From assembly GCA_002497985.1 (NCBI GenBank), contig DAFQ01000049.1, positions 10,124-24,067 of the forward strand: a DNA stretch of 13,944 nt, read 5' to 3'. A program made the position numbers and the translations under genes. The notes beneath the pieces are model-generated. The model was given only the letters and a program-made list of their open reading frames with translations. It was not told the origin of the DNA and did not search any database. The DNA comes from Euryarchaeota archaeon UBA4. GTDB lineage: Archaea > Thermoplasmatota > Poseidoniia > Poseidoniales > Thalassarchaeaceae. Shown here piece by piece: positions 13,424 through 13,944 of the stretch (position 1 is its first letter; each line of letters starts with the position of its first letter).

Positions 13424-13944
13424 ATGGAAATGAATGATGCATTACCGAATACCGATCTATGTAAACTGAGTATAGAAGGATGTGTTGCAAACGTGACACT
13501 GACTAGGAGCGACGTCTACAACGCCTTGAACGTACAACTGATTTCCGAGCTGATAGACATCATCGAATGGACATCCGCGAGGTCCGTCGGCACGACTTCA
13601 TCCCTGAATGACTCATCAGGTAGCCCCTATCTCAGGGTAGTCGTGATCAGAAGCGAGGGGAAGCACTTCTGCGCAGGTGCGGACATCAACATGATGAGAG
13701 ATGCCGGGGCATCAAGCCCAGAGGATAACAGAAAGGACTCCGAGCGTCTGGATAGATTGTTCTTCTCACTATGGTCACACCCATGCTTCACAATTGGGTG
13801 CGTACAGGGAGTGGCTCTGGGAGGAGGTGCTGGACTAGTGGCATGCTTGGATCACGTCATAGCCGAACCAAGTACCAGAATCGCCCTTTCAGAAGGCAAG
13901 CTTGGAATTCTTCCAGCAGTGATAGGTCCGTATGTGTACAGAAA
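13424..13944 (+). CDS. Crotonase-family enoyl-CoA hydratase, methylglutaconyl-CoA hydratase-like, 3'-truncated
   Basis: The first 173 codons of a crotonase-superfamily enzyme are visible; the frame is still open at the window end. The oxyanion-hole strand HFCAGADINMM (81-91) and GVALGGGAGLVACLDHVIAE (129-148) are present, as is the acidic residue region SEGKLGILPAVIGPYV (156-171) with E157. The GGGxG form, where many hydratases have GGGxE, together with the LPAVIGPYV segment, resembles LiuC-type methylglutaconyl-CoA hydratases. Adjacency 6 nt downstream of the methylcrotonyl-CoA carboxylase beta gene fits that step of leucine breakdown. A Ser/Thr/Gly-rich stretch at about 51-68 looks like extra length before the RVVVIRSEGK strand. 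Start ATG 13424 or ATG 13430; neither has a strong Shine-Dalgarno. The family is firm; the exact substrate is inferred. Confidence 0.9.
   Translation, partial: MEMNDALPNTDLCKLSIEGCVANVTLTRSDVYNALNVQLISELIDIIEWTSARSVGTTSSLNDSSGSPYLRVVVIRSEGKHFCAGADINMMRDAGASSPEDNRKDSERLDRLFFSLWSHPCFTIGCVQGVALGGGAGLVACLDHVIAEPSTRIALSEGKLGILPAVIGPYVYR

Overview
The window is a stretch of archaeal chromosome. The best guess is a marine Euryarchaeon of the Thermoplasmatota, Marine Group II / Poseidoniales type. The archaeal markers are aIF1A, a Rio1 kinase, the universal archaeal double-KH protein, a DUF63 membrane protein, and a complex I operon whose NuoJ is split in two as in haloarchaea. The lineage is inferred from gene content and style, not from a search. 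All 13 genes are on the + strand and tightly packed. Neighbours overlap by 4 nt or are separated by at most 68 nt. There is no stretch over 300 nt without a gene, and I see no RNA gene, mobile element or CRISPR array.

Region 1 (1-8259) is the membrane arm and distal half of a respiratory complex I operon in the order nuoH (5' end cut by the window), nuoI, nuoJ1, nuoJ2, nuoK, nuoL, nuoM, nuoN. Adjacent genes from nuoJ1 to nuoN mostly overlap as ATGA or GTGA and carry G-rich Shine-Dalgarno sequences, which suggests translational coupling. The antiporter-like subunits keep the key proton-path Glu and Lys residues. The electron donor cannot be told from this window, because the NADH or F420H2 input module is not present here. 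NuoI is unusual: about 80 extra residues sit between its two 4Fe-4S cluster motifs.

Region 2 (8291-10465) is the conserved archaeal translation and small-subunit-biogenesis block: aIF1A, Rio1-type kinase, and a Dim2/Pno1-like protein with two KH domains. The aIF1A has a long acidic C-terminal tail like that of eukaryotic eIF1A, ending in a short acidic-aromatic motif. A large DUF63 membrane protein follows (10509-11789).

Region 3 (11858-13944) starts after a short gap containing a perfect 8-bp hairpin. It holds the carboxyltransferase (beta) subunit of a methylcrotonyl-CoA-type carboxylase and the first 173 codons of a crotonase resembling methylglutaconyl-CoA hydratase. Together they point to leucine (isovaleryl-CoA) breakdown.

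Most of the window is core housekeeping sequence. I see no wholly new system. The most unusual items are lineage-specific elaborations of conserved proteins: the NuoI insert, the aIF1A tail, the NuoL histidine-rich loop and the oversized DUF63 protein. An alternative-pairing hairpin and strand-biased poly-G tracts are also worth a look.
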